DNA of 64,000 bases from Branchinecta lynchi (Eukaryota; Arthropoda; Branchiopoda; Anostraca; Branchinectidae): positions 18,042,212 to 18,106,211 of the forward strand of contig JAKZAP010000021.1 in the NCBI GenBank assembly GCA_023053575.1. The letters are read 5' to 3'. The notes beneath the pieces were generated by a model. It was not told the DNA's origin, made no database searches, and saw nothing but the letters and a program-made list of their open reading frames with translations. Below are positions 21,815-32,615 of this stretch, one piece after another. The translations under genes and the position numbers were made by a program. Numbering within the stretch: position 1 is the stretch's first letter; each line of letters begins with the position of its first letter.

Positions 21815-23446
21815 GGTTTGAAGCCAAGCTGACCATTCATTACGGACGAAACAGAAAACGGTGATTTCGGGGTTTTTTCTTGATCAGTTAGTTATCCCTC
21901 TGATGATGTGCGAAGGACAAATATTATTTCAGATATTTCGGTTGCACTCCGGAAAACCGTCCTCAGCGATAAAACAAAACTAAACCATAAGATCCAACAC
22001 AATACCCAAAGGTTTCGATGGGATCCCAAAAATTCAATATTTGATCCAGACAATTGGGTCTTGTCTACGTCAGATCCAGTCGTCGCCAGACTCCTTGAAC
22101 ATTTTTACTATTAAAATTCCGAAACAGATTAAGGCGAAAAAGCTAATCATCTGAGAAAACCAAGTTCAGATGTGGATTGAGAATGTTTGTGTTTACCCCT
22201 ATAAGTCATATCTGTTTTGACGAAAACTTCCCGCCTTACTTCTGCGAATTTCCCCGTTCCGGCCGAATTCCGGAACTACTTGTCCGGCAAAAAAAAAGCT
22301 AAAATCGACCGCTCAGCGTTTCTTTTCCCTATATCGAACATCTAATCAACTTCAAATTAAAATTTAACTTCAAACAAATTTTCCGGTTCCAGCCGGATTT
22401 CGGGCGAAGTCCGGGCGATGTCCGGGTACAAAATGACTGTCACACACAGATTCAGTATCTTTTCTTACCCCTAAATCGGATATCTATCAACTACAAATAC
22501 TTTTTAAAAAATTCCGGTTTTGGCCGGATTCCGGGCGAACTACTTGCCCGGCGAGAAAATGATTTTCACAATCTTGTTCAGCATGTCTTCCTACCCCTAA
22601 ACCGAACATATATTAACTTCAAATAAAATTTTTTACTTTTAACGGATTTTCCGGTTTTGGCCGTATTCCGGGCTAACTACTTGTCCGGCGAAAAAATGGT
22701 TTTCATCATCATATTCAGCATGACTTCTTACACCTAAATCGAATATCCAATCAACTTCAAATAAAACTTTTACTTTTAACAAACTTTCCGGTTCCGGCCG
22801 GATTCCGGGCGAACTACTTGTCCGGCGCGGAAATGGTTTCCCCTATCGTGTTCAGCATGTCTTCTTACCCCGTAGTCGACTGTCCCATTAGCTGTTTAAT
22901 TTGCTTGACCCTTAATTTAAACCCCCTCCCTCACCCTTAAATATAGGGCTACAAAGCATATCTACGAACTCGACCTTACTCTTGTCCCAAACAACCTTCA
23001 CACCTAGTTTCATCAAAATATCTCATTCCCTTCGAGAGTTATCGTGCTTACAGACGGACGGACGGACAACTTTTGCGATGTCATAGGTATCCCTCCACTT
23101 ACGTTTTGGGACCCATAAACCAGAAGAACGACGCGGATTGAACGAAACGCAAATTCAAATAAAATAACGAATATTAAAATGCGCGTGTTAAAAGTATACA
23201 TGTACACATCTTTGATTGTTTTACAGTTCTGAGTTCTGTGTCTATTTACAATTTACCAGCTAATTTTACGATTATTCCCTGAAAAAGCGCATAAGTTTTC
23301 ACCCAGCATTTATTTACACAACCATTGTTTCCCATCATTGTACAAATATTTCCACAGAAATATCCGAAATTATATTTATGACTCGCACATCATCTTAGAG
23401 GGATAACTAGCTGATCAAGAAAAAAAAAACCGACAATCACGGTTCC
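21815..23446. mobile_element. Foldback element with a nested minisatellite element
   Basis: The outer arms (21815-21990 and 23340-23446) are reverse complements. The left arm has AAGGTTTGAAGCCAAGCTGA, TTATCCCTCTGATGATGTGC and TTTCGGTTGCAC. The right arm has GCACATCATCTTAGAGGGAT and an AATCACGGTT end. Between them lies a second element, from AAAGGTTTCGATGGGATCCC (about 22008) to ACGGACGGACGGACAACTTT (about 23070). It contains about four units of 131-138 bp with TTCCGGTTNNGGCCGGATTCC and AACTACTTGTCCGGCG. Confidence 0.75.
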
Positions 23447-23542
23447 CATGAAGAAAAATGTCACTTGGATGAATGAAGAAAATGTCACTTCCACAGACGA
23501 TAAATTCACTTTTCATAAAGATTAGCAAAGAGTTCGCCTTAC

Positions 23543-23735
23543 CAGCTGGCTGCTGGGGCTTGATCATAAGCTTGATCTTGCCTGCAGGACATCTTGGCGG
23601 TAAGGGGGGTAGGTTGTCCAGTCCTTGAATGATCACCACTGGAGCTTGTAGGCGTTTGAAACGATGAGAAGCAAATGCCGTGAGTGCCTGATCCAGCTGC
23701 GGGAAGAGTAGGTTCAGACTACCAAGGTTGACGTG
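23543..23735 (-). CDS. SRCAP: SRCAP-like ATPase, coding exon 4: helicase insertion
   Basis: This exon covers residues about 848-911 of the insertion that separates the two helicase lobes in INO80-family enzymes. It reads HVNLGSLNLLFPQLDQ and later LPPLPPRCPAGKIKLMIKP; the analogous stretch in Domino-type proteins also has an asparagine/leucine-rich helix followed by a PPRCP-like turn. The acceptor is ACTTGCAG and the donor is CAGCTG|GTAAGG. It enters in phase 0 and leaves in phase 1. The insertion contacts RuvB-like and other subunits in related complexes; for this exon that is inference. Confidence 0.88.
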
Positions 23736-24334
23736 CTGCAAGTAAAAATATTTTGCAACAGTCCTCCTTGGCAAAAGAAATTCTAAAACTATTAGTAATT
23801 ACTCGCTAACGGATATCATGAAGAAATTGTCGGTTCTCCACAGAAAACTGTCCGAAACGGCGCGTCTGTCGCCCTCTCAAGGACTTATTTGTCTGTTTGA
23901 AGGAGATTTTGTTTGTATGTGTTGTGTTTTCACTAATTATGTCCTCATATTTTCTTTTGTACTGTTTTAGTCTTGTACAATTTGTAGGTTAACAATAAAT
24001 TATAAATCGTTATTACAAAGACAGTTTGAATTTCCTATCTCGATCTTACAGTATCTACGACCCCATGCAAGTTAAAATTCACTCCGCTGCGTCTTTTGTC
24101 CCACACTGCCTAGGTCTAGGCGCCACCCCTCAAAAGCAAATATATAGGAAATAACAAAAATCTTATTAGTGGACTACGAAAGCTTAAGGGTTTTAACTAG
24201 ACAGGGACAATATGTGCGGGGGGGGGGGGGTCACTAGGGGTTTCGGGCCACGTCCCGGGGGGTCACAAGTTGTTGTTATTTTGCCGGAACCCCACGGAAC
24301 CCCAAAACCTGCTTACCCCAGCTGCGTTTTACTT

Positions 24335-24775
24335 GAAGTTCATATAAGGTTTGAAGCCAAGCTGACCAATCATTACGAAAGAAATAGAAAACCGTGATTT
24401 TCGGGTTTTTTATTGATATAATCTGTGCAATTCACATTTTTGTACATATACACTACGAATCTGTGATACATACACACTTTTAACACGCACATTTTAATAT
24501 TCGTTATTTTATTTGAATTTGTTTGTTGTTTTAATTAGCATCGCTCTTCTGGTTTTTAGTTACATATCATTGAATGTTTTGTTGGTTCCACATCACTTTT
24601 CTGTGTGTATTATGTTGGATTTTATGATTTAGTTGTTTGTTTTTCGCTGAGGACGGTTTGTCGGAAGTTCAACCGAAATATCCGAGTTTAGATTTATCCC
24701 TCGCACATCATCCTAGAGGGATAATTAGCTGATCAATAAAAAAAAACGAAAATCACGGTTTTCTATTTCTTTTGA
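24335..24775. mobile_element. Foldback element, second copy without insert
   Basis: The left arm AGGTTTGAAGCCAAGCTGAC, ending in ACCGTGATTTTCGGGTTTTT, is inverted at the right as GAGGGATAATTAGCTGATCA, AATCACGGTTTTCTATTTCT. Compared with 21815-23446 it lacks the nested minisatellite element and its left arm is shorter. It has no reading frame of note. Confidence 0.7.
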
Positions 24776-25039
24776 AGTTCATAGTACAGCGGGAGCGGAT
24801 GGCGAACTGTAAATAGTCGTTTTATTCCTGGCGGACTACGCAGAAGCAGAAACAATTTGCTTAGCTCCAGTTTAACTCTAGGCTGACAATGACCAGGCTG
24901 AAGTCTCGGTTTGTTAACCCATCTCCATCAAGGCAACTGCAAAATGTTCTTATAATGATAGGAGGGGGCTGCAACAGCTCACTGGATGATATCAGAAGAA
25001 CAGATCCACCACCAAAAAGAGAAGTGAGTGCAAGCTAAC

Positions 25040-25445
25040 CTTTAGGGGGTTATAGTCCAAACAGTTGACCACAGACGAAGCTGTGCTGAAGACCAACCCT
25101 TCCATTTGAAACGGCGAAACCGTCGGTCGAGGCTCAAACAAATTCGGATGAGCGCAGACCTTCCTCAACTGCATCAACACGTTAATCACGCTCAACAGAT
25201 TCCCTCCTGACAACGTCTCACGCGTCTTCGCACGTGACATGTAGTCATCGTAAAGATACCGCTGTCGCTTTGAGAGACGACACATAACTACATGTTCGTA
25301 TTTCGAAGGCAGCTGTTTCTCCACTTCGCTTTTTAGACGGCGGAGCAGAAAGGGGCGCAAGACCTTGTGGAGGCGCTTGATGATGCTCTCATTGTATTCT
25401 GAATTGCCCTCAATCATTCCCGTGACAGGGTTGGAGAACCACTCC
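25040..25445 (-). CDS. SRCAP: SRCAP-like ATPase, coding exon 3: end of lobe 1 and start of insertion
   Basis: This exon covers residues about 712-847. It starts EWFSNPVTGMIEG and contains the conserved RLHKVLRPFLLRRLKSEV, CRLSKRQRYLYDDYMSRAK and VLMQLRKVCAHPNLFEPRP segments that close lobe 1. It ends with SPFQMEGLVFSTAS and DYNPLK. The PRPTVSPFQM stretch is characteristic of the SRCAP/Domino branch. The acceptor is CTTTCAG and the donor is CTAAAG|GTTAGC, so exon 4 begins in phase 0. Confidence 0.95.
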
Positions 25446-25611
25446 CTGAAAGAAAACAGGTTTGAGGCTGGTAGTTACAGGAGAAAGAAAAGGCCAACAC
25501 CTAGTCCCTAAGCTGAGGCGGTACAATCAAAAAGCTTTTAGAAGAAACAGCACTTTTTGGACTACCTATATTTTTTTTTGTTCTGATATAAAGTTTTTCC
25601 GATCAAGGACT

Positions 25612-25712
25612 AAAGTTAACTGCAGTATTTGCTACTGGGATTAATCTTATCTCTACTGGGACAAGACTAATCGGAATTAGAGACAAGAATAACCCCAGTA
25701 GCAAATACTGGA
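25612..25712. mobile_element. Near-perfect palindromic MITE, copy 1
   Basis: GCAGTATTTGCTACTGGG at the left is inverted as CCCCAGTAGCAAATACTG at the right, with inner words TTATCTCTA/AGAGACAAG. It is about 100 bp in all. The same structure recurs at 47198-47297. Confidence 0.75.
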
Positions 25713-26589
25713 AGAGATGAGACTGCCCTGCCTGTATTTTGCATGTGAAACACCTGCTCCATTTCCCAAAAGTGTGCCAGCACCACAGGCTAACAGAGAA
25801 TTTCCAAGTTCAAAATGCAAGCTTTACTCTCTTGGAACTTTCCTTGTCCCTACCAACCCATGGACAACTTGGCCCAACCAAAACATGACGTTCCAACTGG
25901 TTCCCTTGCCAAAGACTGAAAATATTTTACGCATTCCTTTTCTTTTATGTGCTCCACTTCAGAAACAATTACTTACTCAATCTAGTGGCGCTTGTTTGTA
26001 CTGGCAGAAAACAGTCAATGAGGTAAATGAGATTGTGCAGTTTATCCATTTTCTATCAAAGCTTCACATAGCCGTCTGTGTCATAATCTTTCACAGACTG
26101 GAAGCTCAGAAGTCTCGGGGCTTAACATTCCTTGTCACAAGTCAAGTGGATGCTACTGACAAACAGGTTCAGCAGAATAAATTCGAAAGCGTCAATATAA
26201 TGCAAATACCTCAAGCCTTCCTACTACATTTTATTTTTTTCAATCAATCAAGTTTAATCCGAATAGCTAAAAGCTCAAAGAGTTTTCCCAATGGGTAAAC
26301 TTGACAGTACCCCCTTGCAATGTTCTAAAGGAACCAAGTTTCAACATTGACATGGGATAACCCAGTAAAGGGACAGATTTTAGCAAATCAACCTTGGTTG
26401 GAGCAAACGGGACAAAGTCTCAGATAGGTAGTCTTTGCTGACAACACCACAACTCGAAAATCAGCTTCTGCAGAAATGCAACTATATCAGGGTATTACAG
26501 AAAAACAAATATAATGAAACCACAATCATTGAGGAGCAGAAACACCTAGACAAAAAAATACAAACCAGCTAGACTTCAGACTTTGTTAC

Positions 26590-27007
26590 CTGAAATCACG
26601 ATGCGATGAAAACATAGACGGCATCAGGAAATGCATGAGAGACCACAGCTCCATCAAGTTATTTTGGAGAGGAGTTCCTGTCAGCAACAGCCTCCTCTGA
26701 CTTGAAAAATTTAGGAGTAGTTGCCACCGCTGGCTCTTGAAGTTCTTAATATTCTGGGCCTCATCTAAGATGATATACTGCCATTGTTTTCTCCGAAAGG
26801 CTCCATGATCCTGGACTACCAGTTTGTATGAAGTAATACAGACATGAAAGGCATTTGGCTTAGTCCAGCCAGTCCGTTTGAGTTTACGTTCTTTCCCTGA
26901 GCCATAATATGTCATCACTTTGAGGCCAGGGCACCACTTTTTGCACTCCATTTCCCAGTTCAGCATGACAGATGTTGGGACAATGATGAGGTGGGGTCCC
27001 CATATCC
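26590..27007 (-). CDS. SRCAP: SRCAP-like ATPase, coding exon 2: Snf2 lobe 1, DEAQ box
   Basis: This exon covers residues about 573-711. It completes a glycine codon at the junction and continues with motif Ia (HLIIVPTSVMLNWEME), a TSYKLV segment, the Walker B variant DEAQNIKNFKSQRW and motif III (RRLLLTGTPLQNNLMEL). DEAQ in place of DEAH/DEGH is usual for SRCAP/Domino. These motifs bind and hydrolyse ATP in the first RecA-like lobe. The acceptor is TTTCAG and the donor is TTCAG|GTAACA, leaving phase 2. The exon continues directly from exon 1 and into exon 3 (DFR/EWFSNP). Confidence 0.95.
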
Positions 27008-27219
27008 CTGAAATACAAGAAAGGCCACATCAAATTCGTATATAATCTCAAGAGCATTGGCTTTTAACAAAGTGAATAATTAGTGTAACATATTTATTTT
27101 ATTCCTGTAGGACCAGCGTAATTTAGCATCTTCTAACGAATAAAGCTACGAAGTTGGTTTGTCTTTTAACGACTGGATTTGATAAACAACAAAAAGAAAG
27201 AAATGAACAAAGTGTAAGG

Positions 27220-28640
27220 GCTAAAGCATGACAAATCTGTCTCTAGTTGCAACATTATGTATCAAAGATCCAATTTCTACCCACTCACAAGAATGGGGAG
27301 TCAGTACACTTTGAAATGATTTGGCACCTTCAACTGAAGCCACAGACATGCAATTGCCAGCAGCCAAAATGTGTGAGTGCAAGTGCTAGGGATTATCCTC
27401 TTAACGGCCAACTTTAAACTGAGTTTTTTTGGCTCATGTTAAATTCCTTTTCTTTAGGAAACCAAGAATTAAGGACCAACCAATTTCATATACTCTACTG
27501 GCGGTTACTACCAAAGCAAAAGTAAAACAGCTAAAATTCCGAGGATTTCAACAGTAATTTGAAAATTTGCACATTTCTGAAATGCAACCCCCTTTCCGCA
27601 AAAAAAAATTAAGAAAGGATGAGAGCTAGTGGGTGACCAAATGCATCTCTACTTGCTATATTATGTATCCAAGATCCAATTTCTGCCCATTCACAGGAAT
27701 GTGGAGTCAGTACACTTTGGAATAATCTTGCACATTCAAGTAGAGCCACTGACAATTGCCAGCAGCAAAAATGTATGTGTGCAAGTGCTAGAGATTATCC
27801 TCCTAATGGCTCAGTTTGAAAACATCTGTATAAAAATAAATGCTTTTAACTTTGTTTATCACATTCTAACCTTAAGAGTTGTATTACTTTGATACTTTTG
27901 GCCCATGTTAAATTCCCTTTCTTCAGGAAACCAAGAATTGCAGGACCTAACACTTTTATATACCAAACAGACCAACCACTACCGGCAGTTACCACAAAGG
28001 CAAAAGTAAAACAGCCTAAGTTCCCATGATGATTTACAAATTTGCGCAAAAGTAAAATAGCTAAGATTCCCAGGATTTCAACACTAATTTGCAAATTTGT
28101 ACATTATCTGAAATGCACGCCCCTTTCCAAAAAAAAAATGAAGAAAGGGTGAGGACTAGAGGGTGGCCAAATGCATCTCTACTTGCCATAATGTGTATCA
28201 AAGATCCAATTTCTGCCCAATCATAGGAATGGGGAGTCAGTACACTTTGGAATAATCTTGCACATTCAAGTAGAGCCACTGACAAACAATTGCCAGCAGC
28301 AAAAATGTGTGAGTGCATGTGCAAGAGAGTAGCCTGCCCTCCTGATGACTCACTTAGAAGGGATTTACAATAACCATCTCATTGTCATTCAACTTATTCA
28401 GCTGAATTGAAGGAAACAACTCACACACTGCAATGATATTCTTGCAATCTTGGTTTCTGAGTGGTAGAGTTTGCTTCTTAATTTAGTACCACATTTTGTA
28501 TCAAAGATCCAATTTCTGCCCACCCATAGGAGTGGGGAGTCAGTACACTTTGAAATAGTCTTGCACCCTCACCTGATCCACTGTCAAACAGTTGACAGCT
28601 GCAAAAGAGGCGAGTGCTACTACACCTTCACTTACAGAAC
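27220..28640 (+). repeat. Four direct duplications within the intron after exon 1
   Basis: A block starting near AAGATCCAATTTCTGCCCA and running through GGGGAGTCAGTACACTTTG, CTTGCAC and CAGCAAAAATGTGTGAGTGC recurs at about 27257, 27662, 28194 and 28498. The middle two copies also share the AACCAAGAATT / CCTTTTCTTCAGGAAACC flank. They appear to be local segmental duplications, with no mobile-element ends. Confidence 0.7.
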
Positions 28641-28868
28641 AATCTCAAGCACCTGTCCAGTCCCCAAGAGAACCAACTCCCACAGCACAATCTTTTGATT
28701 TCTACACATCTCATTGTATGAGAGCCTTTTTCAACAAGCATATGCTCATATTTATCAGACAATGGATGGGAATTCTGCACATGACACAGGCTGGGGGCTC
28801 TCCTACAAGTTATCATGTTTGTGGTTTAGAAAAGGTAAAAAAAATAAGAATCTAATTGTTGTTCTCAC

Positions 28869-30585
28869 CTTTCTCACAAGCCAGCCAGGCAAGAAGAGAA
28901 ATTGTCTGAATGGTCTTTCCTAGACCCATTTCATCAGCCAAGATCCCATTCAGTTGTCGCTCATACATGGTTGCCAACCAATTTAGACCAATCAACTGAT
29001 ACTCTCGTAGTGTGTGCTTGAGCAGAAACGGCACTTTCACATTGATCTCTGCAGATGCCAGAGTATTTCCTTTTGGTTGGCAAGTTTCAGCAAGCTCTGC
29101 AGCTTCAGACAGCTTGTCCCTCCTTTCCTTAGACTTTTCATCACCATCGTCAAGTCCTAATAAAGCGTTAAGACCTACATCTTCTTTACCCTCACTTTTT
29201 TCTGTTACCATATCTTCTACCAATTTTGAGTCAGAGTCCGAATTTGAATCTACATCCGATAAACTGTCATCACTGTCACTATCACTCTCCGACCCGCTTA
29301 ATGGCTGTGAACATTCTGGTGTACCATGGCTGTACTTCTTTATTAGTTCTTCAATTGGTAGGTCTTGTTCAGCCTCAAGTGCAGCGATTTCTGTCCGATG
29401 GTCTGTCACATCTCCTTCTGCATCCTCTTGTTCTTGTAATGTTGTTTCATCATCGTCTGAACTTTGGTCAGCTTCAAACTCAACATCAGATTCATGATCT
29501 GACTCAACTGGTGTAGGAGCTACACTATCAAAATACCCAGGTGGTAATGAGTCAAGTAAGTCTTCAATTGGGATTTCAGATTCTTGTCTTAATTTGTCTA
29601 TTTCTTCAGCTACTTTGGTGGCATCCAGATCATTTTCTTCTTTGGCTATAGTTTCCTCATCATCAGTTGAACCCTCATCAGGTTCAAACTCATTATCAGA
29701 CTCTCTTTTTGATGGTGGAGGAGTATCGACTGACTTCCCCTGCAATGTTTCTGCAAGCTGAGAAGAAAACTCTTCTGTTTGCTGCACAATTAAGTTCAGG
29801 TGTTGGTTGAGCATCTGCTTCCTCTTTTCTTCCAACAAAAGGTTCTGCTTGTACTCTGAAAGCTTTTCAACATTACTCCAAAACTGTCGAATTTCTTTGG
29901 CTACAAAAGATGCTATTTTTCGCAGCTTTAGTTCCTGGTCTTTCCCGGCCTTCTGGGCAGCCACTTCTTTATCCTGGAAATACTTCTGAACCATTCGCGC
30001 ACATTTTCTAGCAGAGGCCAACTTCCACTTTCGTTCTTGCACAAAATCGGCAGCAAGCCATTGTACCTCCTCCAGCAAGTAGTCCCAATGAGACTTGAGT
30101 CTCTGAGGTTCTGCTACCTTTGGAAGTCTCTTTTCACTCCACACCCCATCCCGCTGCAGCTCAGCTATCCTTTGCACAACTGTTGCCTCATATTTTGCTC
30201 TCTCTACTAGTTGCTCAGGTGTTTGGACTGCTGATGGCCTTCCTGGACCAGAGGATCCAGGCAATTTTGATGCTAACTTCTGTGGAACTGGAGTTCTAGG
30301 AGGCTCTTCTTTTATCACTTTCACCTCTTTAAGAGGTGACAAAACTGTTGAGCTCAGGTAGGCATCAAGTGCTGAGTTAGGTTTCTGGACCCACTCTGGG
30401 AATTCCAGCAAGTTCCCTTCATTTTCAAGGTAGAACAACTCTGACTGTGAACCAGCATATAGGTCTCTGATAACTTGTAACTGACCCTGCCTGTAGTCAA
30501 GCACCTTTCTGAGCAAGTCATCGTCACAGGCATGATCTGCATCCCCAACTTCTAATTTTAGTCTTTTCTTTTCTGGTTCTGACAT
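28869..30585 (-). CDS. SRCAP: SRCAP-like ATPase, coding exon 1: HSA domain, acidic linker, Walker A
   Basis: This exon encodes residues 1-572. A lysine/arginine-rich N-terminus ([10 protein letters not shown]) is followed by an HSA domain at about 155-227 ([19 protein letters not shown], then [14 protein letters not shown]). HSA domains bind actin and actin-related proteins in SWR1/INO80-type complexes. Residues about 285-480 are rich in D, E and S, including two similar segments around [12 protein letters not shown] (342-353) and EELIKKYS. Acidic stretches in this position bind H2A.Z-H2B in Swr1 relatives, so that role is inferred. The helicase begins at [12 protein letters not shown] and includes the Walker A motif DEMGLGKT at 551-558. 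The donor is GAGAAAG|GTGAGA, leaving phase 1. Confidence 0.95.
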
Positions 30586-30604
30586 AATCCGCTCTCATTG
30601 TATC
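30586..30604 (-). other. 5' UTR segment and splice acceptor of the SRCAP-like gene
   Basis: On the minus strand the start codon is preceded by 19 nt that follow a good acceptor, TTTTTTGCAG, ending at 30605. The first 5' UTR exon and the promoter must therefore lie further right and were not located. An in-frame TGA stands 12 nt before the main ATG, which fixes 30585 as the first usable in-frame methionine. A second ATG at 30598 is out of frame and opens a 24-codon upstream reading frame that overlaps the main start. Confidence 0.7.
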
Positions 30605-31587
30605 CTGCAAAAAAGATACCGATGTTAATAAGATTACAACTTTTAGGAATACTATGACGAACTTTACATCAATAAACGATAATGAGCATGTCTAACATCT
30701 TAAGCCAGCAACTGTGGATAAATCAATAATCATGTACCAAAATACTAAATAGGTGACATCAAGATCTTGTATTATCAATACTGTTTGGAAAAAAAACTGA
30801 ATGCAGCACAACCTCTTCTCCCATGACCAATGTGCTGCGGCAGAGAAGGCTTTTGCCTCTGCAAAACTGGAAATTGCATCTACAATACATCTGAAACTAT
30901 TAATTGATTCAGCATTAGCTGCATTTATAGTAAGGCTTTTCCGAGAACAAATTCTGTAAAATTTAACTGCTTAAAAAGAGCAAACGGAGAGACGGTGCCC
31001 TACTACACAGATATCAGTGCTAGGTAAGAACTAACACTCTACAGATGATCTTTTCACAGCGATCTGGAAATTTTGGGTTCTGGTGCTTCCAATCAGCAAT
31101 GTTTTGTTAAGTTTTACTGATTTTCAAATGAAAATTCCTGTTTCTGTCTTTAAAGGCATTAAGGATTATAGACACAAAGGGGACCAAACGAGTTCCAACA
31201 ACAAAGACAACAAATCCCCATGTTCCTGACAACTGCCAACTTGTGTAGTTAAAAGTACGAAGAATTGTAGACACAAAGGTTAGGGTACAATGACCAGTAA
31301 CCGGCCGTGACGAAAAAAACCGGCCACCATATTTCCATAGACTTTAAAACTTACAATTATTTAGTTTTTCAACAAAATGGATAATAAAAAAAAGAAGGAC
31401 TATCAAGAAAATCTTTTCTTTTACTTGAAAACCCAGCACTTTCAGACACATTGAATAAATTGCATTTTTCAAGGTGGCCGGTTTTTTGGTCTTCATACAT
31501 CAAGCTGATTTTTCGTGATAAAATCTTACATGGCAATGCTGTGACAGAAAACTTTCTGTTCATCATGATCAGCATTTACACGCACTT

Positions 31588-31905
31588 CAGGTGTATGATT
31601 CTTGAGAATCCAATAAGGATTGACTGAGTTATTGATTGTAAAGAGTTAGAGTAAGTTTCAAGGGCCAGTTACTGGTCACTGTACCCTACCATACGTGTAT
31701 GATTCTTGAGAATCGAATAAGGACTGAGTTATTGATTGTAAAGAGTTAGAGTAAGTTTCAAGGGCCAGTTACTGGTCACTGTACCCTACCATACGTGTAT
31801 GATTCTTGAGAATCGAATAAGGATTGACAGAGTTATTGATTGTAGAGAGTTAGAGTAAGTTTCAAGGGCCGGATATTGGTCACTGTACCCTACCATACAA
31901 GAAAC
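31588..31905 (+). repeat. Tandem repeat, three units of about 105 bp
   Basis: Units begin GTATGATTCTTGAGAATC and end GGTCACTGTACCCTACCAT at about 31590, 31695 and 31795. An inverted piece of the unit end (AGGGTACAATGACCAGTAAC) sits at about 31283, so the array may be part of a larger inverted structure. It lies 1 kb upstream of the SRCAP-like start codon. Confidence 0.8.
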
Positions 31906-32189
31906 CAATCACACACACACAAATATTTTTTTCTTGCTGAGAGTCAAATCATCTTTCAGTTTTCTTTCTGAAAAAAAATCCTGACTTGTATAATGTGTAA
32001 TTATAAGTAGCTTGTGCCTTTTCTCTGATGAAGAACCATTTGTGGTAGGTTAGCTGCTGATTGAGTCATAATGTAATATTGCTAGTAGGTGCTAGTAGGA
32101 AACTACACTGGGAGGCCAGTGGATCTACTCAACGGAACTAGACAACGCACTTCCACCTCTATCCCTCAACCGGCGAATCTACAGGATGT

Positions 32190-32615
32190 TCACCCAACCT
32201 TATTCGCCGGCCAGTGCGATTTAAGGTAAGGTAATTTAAGGTAAAGATAATCACTTTTAGTTAGCTTAGTTATTTTCAGGTTTGTTTGTTTTGAGGGATA
32301 AAGCTTATACTTTATAGTTTCACAGGAGCAGCCGGTCCTGGATAGCATGATAAACCGCACAGCCAAGCTTTCAGACAATATCATATAGTCATAGACAGCA
32401 TATTTGCCGAGATCATACACAAACTCAAAGGGTTGGTCCAGGTGTTGGTAACCAATTTGGTTACCAACTGCATAGCGTGCCAATATGAGTGGATATCTAA
32501 AGGGACCTTTGTAGTATAAGGCTAGGATAATGCCACTTAGTGGAGCATACGTGTGAGTTACGGACCCCTCACCATGTGGACCAACTATAAACATAGGTGT
32601 GTTATCCATTTCCAT
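32190..32615 (-). CDS. Unidentified 141-residue open frame (possible gene or exon)
   Basis: From ATG 32615 the frame runs MEMDNTPMFIVGPHGEGSVT and later GIILALYYKGPFRYPLILAR, then GNQIGYQHLDQPFEFVYDLG. Residue use is balanced and looks protein-like, unlike the repeat-derived frames nearby. I do not recognise the family and see no membrane anchor or repeat. The frame is open back to a TAG that overlaps a possible acceptor (ATCTTGTTAG, ending at 32641), so it could also be an exon of a longer gene. It is on the same strand as the SRCAP-like gene and upstream of it. No poly-A signal was identified. Confidence 0.35.
   Translation of the reverse strand: MEMDNTPMFIVGPHGEGSVTHTYAPLSGIILALYYKGPFRYPLILARYAVGNQIGYQHLDQPFEFVYDLGKYAVYDYMILSESLAVRFIMLSRTGCSCETIKYKLYPSKQTNLKITKLTKSDYLYLKLPYLKSHWPANKVG

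Noticed and set aside
25717..26298. 193-codon plus-strand frame
   Set aside because: It lies in an intron of the minus-strand gene, starts beside a palindromic MITE, and shows no domain, no splice context and a composition typical of non-coding sequence.
29012..29497. 161-codon plus-strand frame rich in serine
   Set aside because: It is antisense to the acidic, serine-rich exon 1 of the SRCAP-like gene; codon bias on the coding strand produces it.
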